The notes beneath the pieces are model-generated. The model was not told the origin of the DNA. It saw only the letters and a list, made by a program, of their open reading frames with translations, and made no database searches. Made by a program: the position numbers and the translations under genes. Below are positions 32,676-42,328 of a stretch of 64,000 bases of DNA, in pieces. Position 1 is the stretch's first letter; each line of letters starts with the position of its first letter. The DNA lies in assembly GCF_004005965.1 (NCBI RefSeq), contig NZ_SACY01000001.1, forward strand, positions 124,001 through 188,000, written 5' to 3'. This DNA is from Sandaracinomonas limnophila (GTDB lineage: Bacteria; Bacteroidota; Bacteroidia; Cytophagales; Spirosomataceae).

Positions 32676-34496
32676 ATGATTAAAAAAATACTTTTTTTCT
32701 TATTTATAAATTTTATCTTTTTCCCGACTTTTAGTCAAATCATAGGTGATTTTTCATTTACTGGATTACCACAAGATAATCAGTTGTATCCTAGAAATTC
32801 TGCAAATGTTTCAGAAATAAGAATTTCTTGTGTTTCTGCAAAAACAACTTCTCCTAACCTAAAGATGTTTTTATATAGGAATCAAGCCTTCAAACAGGTT
32901 GTTTTACCTATTAATCAAATTTTCACGTTTTCTGTAAAATCTGAATTGGCAGAATATGATTTGTCCTTTTACTCTTATACTGGTAAAGATTCTGTATTAA
33001 TAGTTAAAAGATCAAATATCGTTTCAGGTGATATAATTTTAGTTTCTGGACAATCCAATGCCAAGCTTGGGCCGATGAACAAAAATGTGTATCAAGGTGA
33101 GTTTTTAAGGACATTCGGTAAAAATTCTGATCAAGAGATTGATTTGAGTTCCTCTTATAATTTGTCTGATACATTATGGAGTCAACATAAGTTGAATTTA
33201 AATCTTGATCCCATTGCGGCAGATTATATGGGCTTGGGCCTTGGTCCTTTTGCTTCTGAGGTTGGTAAAAATTTAATCGAATCTGAAGGAATACCCATTG
33301 CAATTATTTCCAATGCTCAGCCAAGTTCCACAATTGATTATCATTTAAATTTATCAGGTGATTTGAAGAGTCCCAAGGGAGGTGATATTATGTATTATAA
33401 ATTGGCTAAAGCCAAATTATTGGAAGCTGTCAAAACCATTATTTTCGTTCAAGGGGAAGCCGAAATATTAGGAAATGTGGCAAATACCTGGGTTTCAAAG
33501 TTTAATTTATTAAAGTCGAATTACTTAAAGTATTTTCCAAATTTAGTAAACTGGGCAGTACCTCAATTGAATATTTATCCTTTTAAATCTAGTTATTCAG
33601 CATTTTTAAGAGATGAACAGAGGCGAATGTCAACCCAAACTAACATGATTTCATGGGCTACTGTGGGAAATACTGGATTTGATGGTTTACATTATTTTGG
33701 AAATGCCTATAAAAGTGATCCTAATAATTTATATGCCTTCGAAAATCAAGGATATTTTCAAATGGCAAAAGAAGTTTCTAGAATTATTAGTAAAAAGGTT
33801 TATAATAAAAATTATGATCCGCAAATTCAAAGTCCAAACATTCAAAGAGCTTATTTTCCTGATGGAAAAATAAGAAATAAATTGATTTTGGAATTTGATG
33901 AAGGTCAAGATTTAGTTTTTTCTACAGACACTACAGTAACTGATGCTTCTGGTAAAAAAGTTACTCATTCGTTGAAAAATAACTTTTTTTGGCAAGCCTA
34001 TAATCAAGGATCAATGGGCGCCTATATTACACAAATTTCAGCTTCAGGTAATAAATTGACTTTAAATTTTAATGTTGATTACGATGGAGAAATAATTAGT
34101 TATTTGCCAGAATTTCAAGGCGATAATTCGAATACGACTAATCCAGAAAACTATCCATTTCCAGGTCCTTTCCTTAAAAATAAACTCGGAATGCGTGCTT
34201 TTGCATTTAGTAATATTAAAATTGAATCTATTTTTCAAAATTTGGATGAATTCGAATTGTATCCAAATCCTGCTGGAGAATTTCACGATTGGATTGAAAT
34301 GAAATGGCCTAAAAAAATCAATGGAACGGTAAGTATTTTAGATTTATCTGGACGAATAATTTTTACTAGGAAAATAACTGATCAACAAATTATTAATATT
34401 AACCTATTTGCAGCTGGATTAAAACGAGGAAAATATTTTATAAACTTCCAAAGTGATGCTGGTGGAAGTTTTTCAAAAACAATCATCAAATACTAA
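32676..34496 (+). CDS. Exported SASA/SGNH-type carbohydrate esterase with T9SS sorting domain
   Basis: A 606-residue protein: signal peptide (to about residue 20, PTFSQ), a short beta domain, then a sialate-O-acetylesterase-like SGNH domain with the nucleophile motif VSGQSNAKLGP (about residue 124), IIFVQGEAEI (block III-like) and FDGLHYFGNAY (Asp-x-x-His block). A linking beta region follows, then a T9SS type A sorting domain from about residue 525 (FELYPNPAGEF ... GRIIFTRK ... AAGLKRGKYFINFQS). It is probably a surface-attached deacetylase of polysaccharides. It precedes the amidohydrolase genes by 15 bases, but their roles do not obviously connect. Confidence 0.8.
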   Translation: MIKKILFFLFINFIFFPTFSQIIGDFSFTGLPQDNQLYPRNSANVSEIRISCVSAKTTSPNLKMFLYRNQAFKQVVLPINQIFTFSVKSELAEYDLSFYSYTGKDSVLIVKRSNIVSGDIILVSGQSNAKLGPMNKNVYQGEFLRTFGKNSDQEIDLSSSYNLSDTLWSQHKLNLNLDPIAADYMGLGLGPFASEVGKNLIESEGIPIAIISNAQPSSTIDYHLNLSGDLKSPKGGDIMYYKLAKAKLLEAVKTIIFVQGEAEILGNVANTWVSKFNLLKSNYLKYFPNLVNWAVPQLNIYPFKSSYSAFLRDEQRRMSTQTNMISWATVGNTGFDGLHYFGNAYKSDPNNLYAFENQGYFQMAKEVSRIISKKVYNKNYDPQIQSPNIQRAYFPDGKIRNKLILEFDEGQDLVFSTDTTVTDASGKKVTHSLKNNFFWQAYNQGSMGAYITQISASGNKLTLNFNVDYDGEIISYLPEFQGDNSNTTNPENYPFPGPFLKNKLGMRAFAFSNIKIESIFQNLDEFELYPNPAGEFHDWIEMKWPKKINGTVSILDLSGRIIFTRKITDQQIININLFAAGLKRGKYFINFQSDAGGSFSKTIIKY

Positions 34497-34511
34497 AAAA
34501 ACAATTTATCT

Positions 34512-37500
34512 ATGAAAAAACTTATTTTGACCAGTGGGTTTTTCATGAGCTTTTTATTCCTTAAAGCCCAAGAAACATTGCCCATTAATGGTATCCGCGA
34601 CGTCCGATCTGGAACATTTGTATTCACCAATGCTACCATCATTACCCAGCCGAATACTAAATTGGAAAAGGCCAGTATACTCATTAAACAGGGTAAAATT
34701 GTAGCAATTGGAACCCAAATTAGTATTCCAACCGATGCGCAGGTAATTGATAGTAAAGGAAGATTCATTTATCCTTCGTTTATAGATGCCTATACCGATT
34801 ACGGATCATCCTCGCCCCAAAATACAGGTAGATCATTTAATTGGGGAGCACCAGCACAATTTAAATCCAATAAACCAGGAGCTTTTGCATGGAATCAAGC
34901 CTTGCATCCTGAAATAAATGTTGTAGAACAGTTTTCTGCAGACGAAAATATCGCTTCAAATTTCAGATCGAATGGTTTTGGTACTGTTTTTACCCATTTG
35001 AAGGATGGAATAATCCGAGGCACAGGTGCAGTAGTTTCACTAGGTAAAAAAAATGATCAATTATTGGTGTTAAAAGCTAAAGCTGCCCAAGTATTTAGTT
35101 TTGACAAAGGTACTTCTACCCAATCTTATCCAACTTCTTTGATGGGAAGTATTGCACTTTTGCGACAAACCTATTTAGATGCCAAATGGTATCAAACCAA
35201 GCCTCTTTCTGAAGGTTTAAATTTATCACTTGAAGCTTTTAATTCGAATCAATCTATACCACAAATATTTTTGGCAGGAGCAGATAAATGGGCAGCCGTT
35301 CGGGCGGATAAAATTGGAGATGAATTTGGTGTGCAATACATCATTCGAGGTGGTGAAAGTGGGTATCAAAGAATTGCCGAGATCCAAAAAACAAAAGCGA
35401 GTTATATTTTAGATTTAGATTTTCCTAGTACTCCAGATGTTGAAGATCCTACACAGGCTAGATTATTGTCTCTGGCAGATATGCGCCATTGGGAATTGGC
35501 GGCAACCAATCCAGGCGTATTTGAAAAGAATAATATTTCATTTGCCTTAACTCAAGATATGAAGGATTCTAAAAGCTTTTTGTCGAATTTGAAAAAAGCA
35601 ATTTCCTTGGGATTAAGTGAATCAAAAGCTTTAGAGGCCTTAACTAAAACTCCTGCTCAAATGTTGGGAGTTTATGATCAGGTTGGTTCCTTGGAAGTGG
35701 GTAAATTGGCTAATTTTATCATTACCGACTCTCCTATTTTCTCCTCAAAAGCTAAAATTTTAGAAAACTGGATTGCTGGAGATAAATTCACGATTTCAAG
35801 CGCTGATTACCCAACTTTCAGTGGTAAATACACTTTAAAAATCAATGAAAGCAATTATCAAATTGAGCTTTCAAAAGATTTGAAATTAAAAGTAATAGGA
35901 AAAGATACACTAGATGGAAAGGCATCCTTTGCCAATAACACGGTAACCTTAAGCTTTGCAGCGAGTAAGACTTCCAATGATTTGATTCGTTTAAATGGAA
36001 ATTTATTGGGCTCTGAATTAACTGGAACAGGTTTTGATGCAACTGGACAATCAATTGTTTGGAATGCTTCTAAAGTATCCGAGGCATCTGAGAAGAAATC
36101 AGAGGAGGAAAAACAAAAATCCAATGACTTGATTTCTAAAATTACCTATCCATTTATGGGATATGGAAATGAGGTTCAACCTGCGCAAGAAACAATTTTA
36201 ATAAAAAATGCAACCGTTTGGACTAATGAAAAAGACGGTATTTTAAGTCAGTCGGATGTCTTATTAAAAGCTGGTAAAATTCAAAAAATAGGTAAAAATA
36301 TTTCTGAGGCAGGTGCTAAAATCATCGATGGAACAGGTAAACATTTAACAGCTGGTATTATTGATGAACACTCGCATATCGCCACCGTTTCTATCAATGA
36401 AGGTGCACAGTCAGTCACTTCAGAGGTTCGTATTGGGGATAATTTAGATCCAGAGGATATAAATATCTACCGTCAATTGAGCGGTGGAGTTACTTCTTCT
36501 CATATTTTACATGGTAGTGCTAATACCATTGGAGGACAAACGCAGTTGATAAAACTTCGTTGGGGAACAAATGACGAAGGTTTGAAATTCCAAGGGGCTG
36601 ATCCATTTATCAAGTTTGCCTTAGGTGAAAATGTAAAAAGAACTACTTCTATGTCCAATAATCGCTACCCTGACACGCGTATGGGAGTTGAAGAAGTATT
36701 AGTCGATGCTTTTGACCGTGCGGCTGAATATGATAAAAATATGAAGGCCAACCCTTTGCTTACAAGAAGAGATTTAGAATTAGATGCTTTAGTGGAAATT
36801 ATGAACAAAAAGCGTTTCATAACCTGTCACTCTTATGTTCAACCTGAAATTACCTATACCATGCGTGTGGTTGAAAATATGAAAAAGCAAGGTTATGACT
36901 TCAATATTAATACGTTTACACATATTTTGGAAGGCTATAAAGTAGCTGATAAAATGAAGGCACATGGAGCAAATGTTTCGACATTCTCCGATTGGTATAT
37001 GTACAAAACTGAAGTTCAGGATGCTATTGCCTATAATGCTGCCATTATGTATAACATGGGATTGAATGTTTGTATCAATTCAGATGATGCAGAAATGGCG
37101 CGCCGATTGAATCAGGAAGCAGGCAAAACAGTTAAATATGGTAATGTACCAGAAGTAGATGCACTGAAAATGGTTACATTGAATCCGGCAAAGGCTTTAC
37201 ATGTTGATTCTAAAGTAGGAAGTATTAAAGTTGGAAAAGATGCAGATGTTGTACTCTGGACTGATAATCCTTTAAGTATTTATGCGAAATCACTTTATAC
37301 AATTGTAGATGGAGTGGTTTATTTTGATAGAGAGAAAGATGCTCAAATGCGAGTTAAGATCTCTGAGGAGCGTAATGCTTTAGTCCAAAAAATGCTGAAT
37401 GATAAAAAGTCAGGAGCAGCAACTAAACCTGTAAAACCAAGTGGTAAGGCACTTTTATTATGTAGCGACCATGATGAGCAGGATGAAAATCATACACATG

Positions 37501-37520
37501 AATCTCAAACTATTGAATAA
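34512..37520 (+). CDS. Exported double amidohydrolase; N-terminal domain lacks the metal motif
   Basis: A 1002-residue protein with a signal peptide (MKKLILTSGFFMSFLFLKAQ) and two consecutive imidazolonepropionase-like amidohydrolase domains. The second (about 555-975) is intact: GIIDEHSHIA (HxH), TCHSYVQPE, THILEGYKVADKMKAHG and NSDDAEMAR (catalytic Asp). In the first (about 25-430) the matching place reads PSFIDAYTDYG, with no His, while later parts such as TKTPAQMLGVYDQVGSLEVGKLANF are kept. So the first is a pseudo-domain. Substrate unknown; the family hydrolyses cyclic amides and prolyl peptides. The next gene begins one base after its stop. Confidence 0.85.
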   Translation: MKKLILTSGFFMSFLFLKAQETLPINGIRDVRSGTFVFTNATIITQPNTKLEKASILIKQGKIVAIGTQISIPTDAQVIDSKGRFIYPSFIDAYTDYGSSSPQNTGRSFNWGAPAQFKSNKPGAFAWNQALHPEINVVEQFSADENIASNFRSNGFGTVFTHLKDGIIRGTGAVVSLGKKNDQLLVLKAKAAQVFSFDKGTSTQSYPTSLMGSIALLRQTYLDAKWYQTKPLSEGLNLSLEAFNSNQSIPQIFLAGADKWAAVRADKIGDEFGVQYIIRGGESGYQRIAEIQKTKASYILDLDFPSTPDVEDPTQARLLSLADMRHWELAATNPGVFEKNNISFALTQDMKDSKSFLSNLKKAISLGLSESKALEALTKTPAQMLGVYDQVGSLEVGKLANFIITDSPIFSSKAKILENWIAGDKFTISSADYPTFSGKYTLKINESNYQIELSKDLKLKVIGKDTLDGKASFANNTVTLSFAASKTSNDLIRLNGNLLGSELTGTGFDATGQSIVWNASKVSEASEKKSEEEKQKSNDLISKITYPFMGYGNEVQPAQETILIKNATVWTNEKDGILSQSDVLLKAGKIQKIGKNISEAGAKIIDGTGKHLTAGIIDEHSHIATVSINEGAQSVTSEVRIGDNLDPEDINIYRQLSGGVTSSHILHGSANTIGGQTQLIKLRWGTNDEGLKFQGADPFIKFALGENVKRTTSMSNNRYPDTRMGVEEVLVDAFDRAAEYDKNMKANPLLTRRDLELDALVEIMNKKRFITCHSYVQPEITYTMRVVENMKKQGYDFNINTFTHILEGYKVADKMKAHGANVSTFSDWYMYKTEVQDAIAYNAAIMYNMGLNVCINSDDAEMARRLNQEAGKTVKYGNVPEVDALKMVTLNPAKALHVDSKVGSIKVGKDADVVLWTDNPLSIYAKSLYTIVDGVVYFDREKDAQMRVKISEERNALVQKMLNDKKSGAATKPVKPSGKALLLCSDHDEQDENHTHESQTIE

Positions 37521-37521
37521 G

Positions 37522-38811
37522 ATGAAAATATATATAAAATTAAGTTTAATTACCTCCATAGGTTTTATACCTTTTATGGGTAATTCTCAAGAAACGATCT
37601 ACCCAAGTTCTGCCCAAAAGGGAATAACCGCTATTACTCATGCAACAGTTCATGTGGGAAATGGAAAGGTTTTGGAAGATGCAAATGTGGTCTTCGAAAA
37701 TGGAAAAATAACCTCAGTCGGGCAGGCCACTATCCCATCCTCCGCAACAATTATTGATGCAAAAGGGAAAAAAGTTTATCCGGGATTAATTTTGCCAAGC
37801 TCAGATATTGGTTTGCATGAAGTAGGAAATGGAGTGCGCGGAAGTAACGACTTTTTAGAAATTGGCGAAAATAATGCCAATATTCGCTCTATTGTGGCTT
37901 ATAATGCCGATTCTAAAATTCTTGGCGTATTGCGTGAAAATGGAATTTTATTGGCAGGTGTAGCTCCAAGTGGATCTTTAATAGAAGGCCTTTCTTCAGT
38001 AGTTCAATTTTCTGCTTGGAATTACGAAGATGCTGCATATAAAATGGATAATGGGTTATACATCAATTTTCCAAATTATTCTACAAATCCCAATGCACAT
38101 GGTCCTGCTAGCTCTTTGCAAAGGTCAAATGAAAGATTAGAGACAATTCGCCAATTTTTCAATGATGCAAAAGCTTATTTGGCTGAAAAGAACCATGTCT
38201 CCACAAATCTTCGCTTTGAAGCTATCAAAGGCCTTTTCAATGGCACTCAAAAATTGTTTGTTCGCGCTAACGGGGTTAAGCAAATGCTATTAGCAATTGA
38301 GTTGGCGCAATCTATTGGATGTCCACTGGTGCTTGTAGGTGCATCAGATTCCTATCAAATTGCTCCTATTTTGGCAAAAAACAAGGTCGCAGTTATTTTG
38401 GAGGAAGAACATGCCTTACCTTCCATGGAGGATGATGATATCGATCAACCGTATAAAACAGCATCCGTTTTACAAAAAGCTGGAGTTTTATACTGTCTAA
38501 ACGATGGTCATACAGAATCTCGCTATCGTAATTTGGCATTTAATGCAGGTACCGCTGCCACCTATGGCTTAAGCAAAGAGGAAGCCTTAAGTGCCATTAC
38601 CAAAAATACAGCTGAAATTTTAGGTATTGCAGATAAAACAGGAACTATCGAAGTAGGAAAAGATGCGAATTTGTTGATCTCAAAAGGTGATATTCTTGAT
38701 ATGCGAGGAAATCAGCTTGAAAAAGCATTTATTCAGGGAAGAGACGTTTCTTTGGATAATAAACAGAAGCAGATGTATGAGAGGTATAAATTCAAGTATA
38801 ACTTGAAGTGA
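37522..38811 (+). CDS. Exported amidohydrolase-like protein without HxH motif
   Basis: A 429-residue protein with a signal peptide (MKIYIKLSLITSIGFIPFMGNSQ). It has the outline of an amidohydrolase: THATVHVGNGKVLEDANVVFENGKI at the start and ALSAITKNTAEILGIADKTGTIEVGKDANLLI at the end. Yet the motif that should read PGLIDxHxH is PGLILPSSDIGLH, and no other metal His set is seen. It is likely a catalytically dead partner of the preceding double amidohydrolase. The ATG at 37522 follows that gene's TAA by one base, so the pair is co-translated. The frame extends upstream, but that part overlaps the previous gene. Confidence 0.82.
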   Translation: MKIYIKLSLITSIGFIPFMGNSQETIYPSSAQKGITAITHATVHVGNGKVLEDANVVFENGKITSVGQATIPSSATIIDAKGKKVYPGLILPSSDIGLHEVGNGVRGSNDFLEIGENNANIRSIVAYNADSKILGVLRENGILLAGVAPSGSLIEGLSSVVQFSAWNYEDAAYKMDNGLYINFPNYSTNPNAHGPASSLQRSNERLETIRQFFNDAKAYLAEKNHVSTNLRFEAIKGLFNGTQKLFVRANGVKQMLLAIELAQSIGCPLVLVGASDSYQIAPILAKNKVAVILEEEHALPSMEDDDIDQPYKTASVLQKAGVLYCLNDGHTESRYRNLAFNAGTAATYGLSKEEALSAITKNTAEILGIADKTGTIEVGKDANLLISKGDILDMRGNQLEKAFIQGRDVSLDNKQKQMYERYKFKYNLK

Positions 38812-38818
38812 AAAGTCT

Positions 38819-38841
38819 AACGCTCAGCTGTGCTGAGTGTT
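38819..38841. repeat. CTCAGC-type palindrome, copy 2
   Basis: 23-nt palindrome with arms AACGCTCAGC and GCTGAGTGTT around TGT. It is the exact reverse complement of 38937-38959 (24 matching bases with one flanking base), so the pair forms an inverted repeat around the terminator between two convergent genes. Confidence 0.88.
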
Positions 38842-38848
38842 GAATATT

Positions 38849-38869
38849 TTCAAAACATATTGTTTTGAA
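38849..38869. repeat. Perfect 9-bp inverted repeat
   Basis: TTCAAAACA-TAT-TGTTTTGAA, immediately after the first CTCAGC palindrome in the same intergenic region. Hairpin or protein site; no T-run follows. Confidence 0.7.
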
Positions 38870-38874
38870 AAAAA

Positions 38875-38910
38875 AAATAAAAGCCGAGAGTTTAAACCCT
38901 CGGCTTTTAT
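38875..38910. terminator. Bidirectional terminator between convergent genes
   Basis: Arms AAAAGCCGAG and CTCGGCTTTT with a 10-base loop, A-rich before and T-rich after. It serves the amidohydrolase transcript (+) and hemN-like transcript (-). Confidence 0.85.
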
Positions 38911-38936
38911 AAAAACTACAAGTTTTTTTCATAGCC

Positions 38937-38959
38937 AACACTCAGCACAGCTGAGCGTT
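38937..38959. repeat. CTCAGC-type palindrome, copy 3
   Basis: Reverse complement of 38819-38841, ending seven bases before the stop codon of the hemN-like gene. Confidence 0.88.
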
Positions 38960-38965
38960 AGTATT

Positions 38966-40318
38966 TTAAATTGCGCGACTAAAGGTTTTTGTTGTTCCAA
39001 CAGTTTTCAAATCAAACGCCCTACAAATATTCCTTAGAAAGTGGAGGCCTAAAGCAGTTATTTGAAGTCCTTTTTCATTCCAATTGATGAATTGATCTTT
39101 TTCAAGTTCTTTAAGAATTGGAAATGAAAATTTCTTTAACAGTTCTAAATCTTTTTCTTGAAACTCCGTTTTACCGTTGCATGCAATATCTAAAATGTAT
39201 TTTCGCATGGATTGGTCCGTTTCGCTTAAAAAATAACCTTTAAAAACTGCTAAGTGGCCTGATTGTATGCGTGCATAATAATCGTGAATGGTTTTTTCAT
39301 TTTGAGCAAATCCATAAAATGCATCAGAAATGCTCGAAACACCTAATCCTAACAGTAATCCCGTTTGCTGTACCGTATACCCCATGAAATTTCGATGCAG
39401 TTTACCCTCATTTCTGGTTTTAACCATTAAGTCAGTAGGCAGTGCAAAATGATCCATTCCAATGTCTTCGTAACCGTTTTCTGTAAATAATTTTCTTCCT
39501 AATTGATACAAAAGTATTTTTTCATTTGCTTTGGGTAAATCATTTTCATCAAATAATCGTTGAACTTTACTAGTCCAAGGCACATGGGCATAACTGTAAA
39601 AAGCAATTCGGTCGGGCTTTATTTCCAAGGCGTCTTGAATGGTTTTTTCCATTCGTTCAAGGGTCTGCAAGGGTAAACCATAGACTAAATCTAAATTGAC
39701 CGATTCATACCCTATTTCTCTAGCCCATTTAACCACCTGAATAACATTCTCTTGGGGTTGGATGCGATTTATAACAGTTTGTATTGCCGGATTACTATCC
39801 TGCATGCCAAAACTAACCCGATGAAATCCTAAATCAAATAGCGTTTTTAGGTGCTCATAAGTCGTATTGTTGGGGTGTCCTTCAAAACTATATTCTGGAT
39901 TTTGGGGAACTATAGAATCTTTGAAAATATGCTCAAATATTCGTTTTAGGTTATTTGGCGAGAAAAATGTGGGTGTTCCTCCACCAATATGAATTTCCCT
40001 CAAAATTGGTTTTTGAGAAAATAAGGCCCTATATATATCCCACTCTTTTTGAAGGGCTAAAATATACTCCTCCTCAACATCGTGCGTATTGGAAATTTTT
40101 CGATTACAACCACAAAAAGTACAAAGTTTCTCACAAAATGGTAAATGCAAATACAGGCTGATCCCCTCCTTTTCATTACACTCATTAAACCTTTTAATCA
40201 AAAACGACTTCCATTTTTCTTGATCCAAATTTTCCTCCCAACTCATAACGGTTGGGTAACTTGTGTACCGGGGAACAGGAACATCGTATTTTTTTAATAA
40301 ATCAAGGGAAACCTCCAT
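38966..40318 (-). CDS. hemN: Oxygen-independent coproporphyrinogen III oxidase
   Basis: A 450-residue radical SAM enzyme with the HemN form of the cluster motif, HLPFCEKLCTFCGCN (CxxxCxxC plus one more Cys, near residue 60). Further HemN features are IHIGGGTPTFFSP, VSFGMQDSNPAIQTVINRIQP and the C-terminal domain with GLGVSSISDAF and LDIACNGKTEF. The N-terminal MEVSLDLLKKYDVPVPRYTSYPT is typical of true HemN and not of the HemW look-alike. It makes protoporphyrinogen IX without oxygen. Its ATG overlaps the TAA of the aldo/keto reductase gene by one base, so both are on one transcript. Confidence 0.93.
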   Translation of the reverse strand: MEVSLDLLKKYDVPVPRYTSYPTVMSWEENLDQEKWKSFLIKRFNECNEKEGISLYLHLPFCEKLCTFCGCNRKISNTHDVEEEYILALQKEWDIYRALFSQKPILREIHIGGGTPTFFSPNNLKRIFEHIFKDSIVPQNPEYSFEGHPNNTTYEHLKTLFDLGFHRVSFGMQDSNPAIQTVINRIQPQENVIQVVKWAREIGYESVNLDLVYGLPLQTLERMEKTIQDALEIKPDRIAFYSYAHVPWTSKVQRLFDENDLPKANEKILLYQLGRKLFTENGYEDIGMDHFALPTDLMVKTRNEGKLHRNFMGYTVQQTGLLLGLGVSSISDAFYGFAQNEKTIHDYYARIQSGHLAVFKGYFLSETDQSMRKYILDIACNGKTEFQEKDLELLKKFSFPILKELEKDQFINWNEKGLQITALGLHFLRNICRAFDLKTVGTTKTFSRAI

Positions 40319-41316
40319 TAAGCTTTTAAGATTTGGTCAATTTGTGTTAATTCAGGTTGAGTGAATGTTAAATTATCCAAACACTTTATGGAATCTATTA
40401 ATTGTTGCGGACGACTAACCCCTAAAATGGTTGAAGTTACTCGTTTATCTCTCAATGCCCAAGATAAAGCCATTTGAGCCAAACTTTGTCCACGATCTGC
40501 AGCCAAATTATTTAAATTATGAATCATCTTCAATTGATGTGGATCTATTTGACCTGATTCGATTGCACCATTTCCTCTCCCAGAAGCAGCACGTGAATCA
40601 GCTGGAATTCCTTTTAAATATTTGTCGGTTAACAATCCTTGTGCTAAGGTTGAAAAAGTGATACAACCCATTCCTTCCTCCTCTAAAACATCCAATAAAC
40701 CATCTTCAATCCAACGGTCTAACATAGAATATTTTGGTTGGTGAATCAAACAAGGAGTTCCCAATTGTTTTAAAAAAGTGGAGGCCGCCTTTGTTTCTTC
40801 TGGAGAATAAGATGAAATTCCTACATAAAGCGCTTTCCCTTGTCGCACAATCAAATCCAAAGCCGCCATGGTTTCTTCTAAGGGAGTATTAGGGTCTGGA
40901 CGATGGTGATAGAAAATATCTACATAATCTAATCCCATGCGCTTTAAACTTTGGTCTAGGGAAGCTACCAAATATTTTTTGGATCCATAGTCCCCATAAG
41001 GACCCTCCCACATTTTCCATCCTGCTTTTGTAGAAACAATGATTTCATCTCTATGCGACTCAAATCCTTCTTTCAATACCTTTCCAAAAGTTGTTTCAGC
41101 TGATCCTGCAGGTGGACCATAGTTATTTGCCAAATCGAAATGTGTGATACCTTTGTCAAAAGCCAAATGAATCATTTCTTTGGCATTTTCATAAGAATCA
41201 ATCGCTCCGAAATTGTGCCAAAGTCCTAAGGAAATGGCAGGTAATTTAATGCCACTGTTACCACAGCGATTATATTTCATTTTTTCGTATCTGTTGGGAT
41301 CTGCTTTATAATTCAT
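40318..41316 (-). CDS. Aldo/keto reductase (YghZ-like)
   Basis: A 332-residue (beta/alpha)8 NADPH oxidoreductase of the AKR14/YghZ type: YNRCGNSGIKLPAISLGLWHNFG, DLANNYGPPAGSAE with the catalytic Tyr, IIVSTKAGWKMWEGPYGDYGSKKYL, MGLDYVDIFYHHRPDPNTPLEET and TILGVSRPQQLIDSI. YghZ reduces L-glyceraldehyde-3-phosphate and methylglyoxal; the true substrate here is unknown. It is first in a two-gene unit with hemN. It is unrelated in subfamily to the AKR relic at 29637. Confidence 0.9.
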   Translation of the reverse strand: MNYKADPNRYEKMKYNRCGNSGIKLPAISLGLWHNFGAIDSYENAKEMIHLAFDKGITHFDLANNYGPPAGSAETTFGKVLKEGFESHRDEIIVSTKAGWKMWEGPYGDYGSKKYLVASLDQSLKRMGLDYVDIFYHHRPDPNTPLEETMAALDLIVRQGKALYVGISSYSPEETKAASTFLKQLGTPCLIHQPKYSMLDRWIEDGLLDVLEEEGMGCITFSTLAQGLLTDKYLKGIPADSRAASGRGNGAIESGQIDPHQLKMIHNLNNLAADRGQSLAQMALSWALRDKRVTSTILGVSRPQQLIDSIKCLDNLTFTQPELTQIDQILKA

Positions 41317-41398
41317 TTGCTAATAATTAAGAAATTAAACACTAAATTAGTAACTTAATGTTTTAAATTTTTAAAAAAGTAAAATTCTCATTAAAACT

Positions 41399-42292
41399 AT
41401 GAAAAGAATCAGTTTTTTAAAGCCGTTATTAAGCCTTTCGTTGGTTTTTGCGGTGGCCTTAGTAGGTTTTAAACCAGTATCAACTGCATTTAATGCAGAC
41501 AAGCCTTTCGGTGGATTGGCACTTTACACCGTTCGTGACGCTATGACTAAAGATGCTAGAGCTACTTTGCAAGCGGTTGCTCAAGCAGGTTATGTAAATG
41601 TTGAGTCGGCAGGTTACAATAATGGAAAATTTTATAATTTATCTCCAGCAGATTTCAAAGCTTTATTAGCCGAAATGAAATTGACTCCAATTTCTGCTCA
41701 CCAAGGATCAGTAACATTTGATAACGTAGACCAACAAATTGCAGATTTGAAAGCAGTTGGTTTTAAGTATTTCGTTATTCCAGTTCCTCCTATGGGATTA
41801 TTTGGTTACGATGCGGTTAACAAGAAAATGACAATGAAAGGTGGAGCTAAAAATTTAGCGGAAATCTTAGACAAATTAGGTGAAAAATGTGCAAAAGCTG
41901 GATTAGAGTTGTTGTACCACAACCATAATTTTGAATTTCAAAAAGATGCAGATGGAATTGTAACAATCGATTATTTGTTAGAGCATTGCAATCCAAAGTA
42001 TGTAAACTTCCAAATGGACTTATATTGGGTTACGAATGCTGGTGCAGATCCAGTTGAATATTTCAAGCGTTACCCAGGTCGTTTCAAATTATGGCATGTA
42101 AAAGATATGGATGATCAAGGACGTTTTGCACCAGTTGGAAACGGTAAAATTGATTTCAAACGTATATTAGCGAATAAAAAACTTTCTGGAATGAAATATT
42201 ATTATGTTGAGCAAGATGCTTGTTTCAACGAAACTCCATTAGAAGCAATTGTGATTTCACACAAGGGTTTGCAGAATATTGGGTTTAAATAA
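41399..42292 (+). CDS. Exported sugar phosphate isomerase/epimerase-like protein
   Basis: A 297-residue xylose-isomerase-like TIM barrel with a signal-like N-terminus (MKRISFLKPLLSLSLVFAVALVGF). Metal-site-like residues are spread through the barrel: ISAHQGSVTFD, LLYHNHNFEF, NFQMDLYWVTNAG, LWHVKDMD and YYVEQDACF. Such exported versions are common in Bacteroidota next to sugar catabolic genes and probably act on keto-sugars. It has no operon partner and ends in a strong bidirectional terminator. Confidence 0.86.
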   Translation: MKRISFLKPLLSLSLVFAVALVGFKPVSTAFNADKPFGGLALYTVRDAMTKDARATLQAVAQAGYVNVESAGYNNGKFYNLSPADFKALLAEMKLTPISAHQGSVTFDNVDQQIADLKAVGFKYFVIPVPPMGLFGYDAVNKKMTMKGGAKNLAEILDKLGEKCAKAGLELLYHNHNFEFQKDADGIVTIDYLLEHCNPKYVNFQMDLYWVTNAGADPVEYFKRYPGRFKLWHVKDMDDQGRFAPVGNGKIDFKRILANKKLSGMKYYYVEQDACFNETPLEAIVISHKGLQNIGFK

Positions 42293-42328
42293 AAAAAAAG
42301 CCCGCTCGAATGAGCGGGCTTTTTTTTT
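42292..42328. terminator. Strong bidirectional terminator
   Basis: Arms AAAAAAAGCCCGCTC and GAGCGGGCTTTTTTT around GAAT. It sits between two convergent genes and is symmetric, so it works in both directions. Confidence 0.95.
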
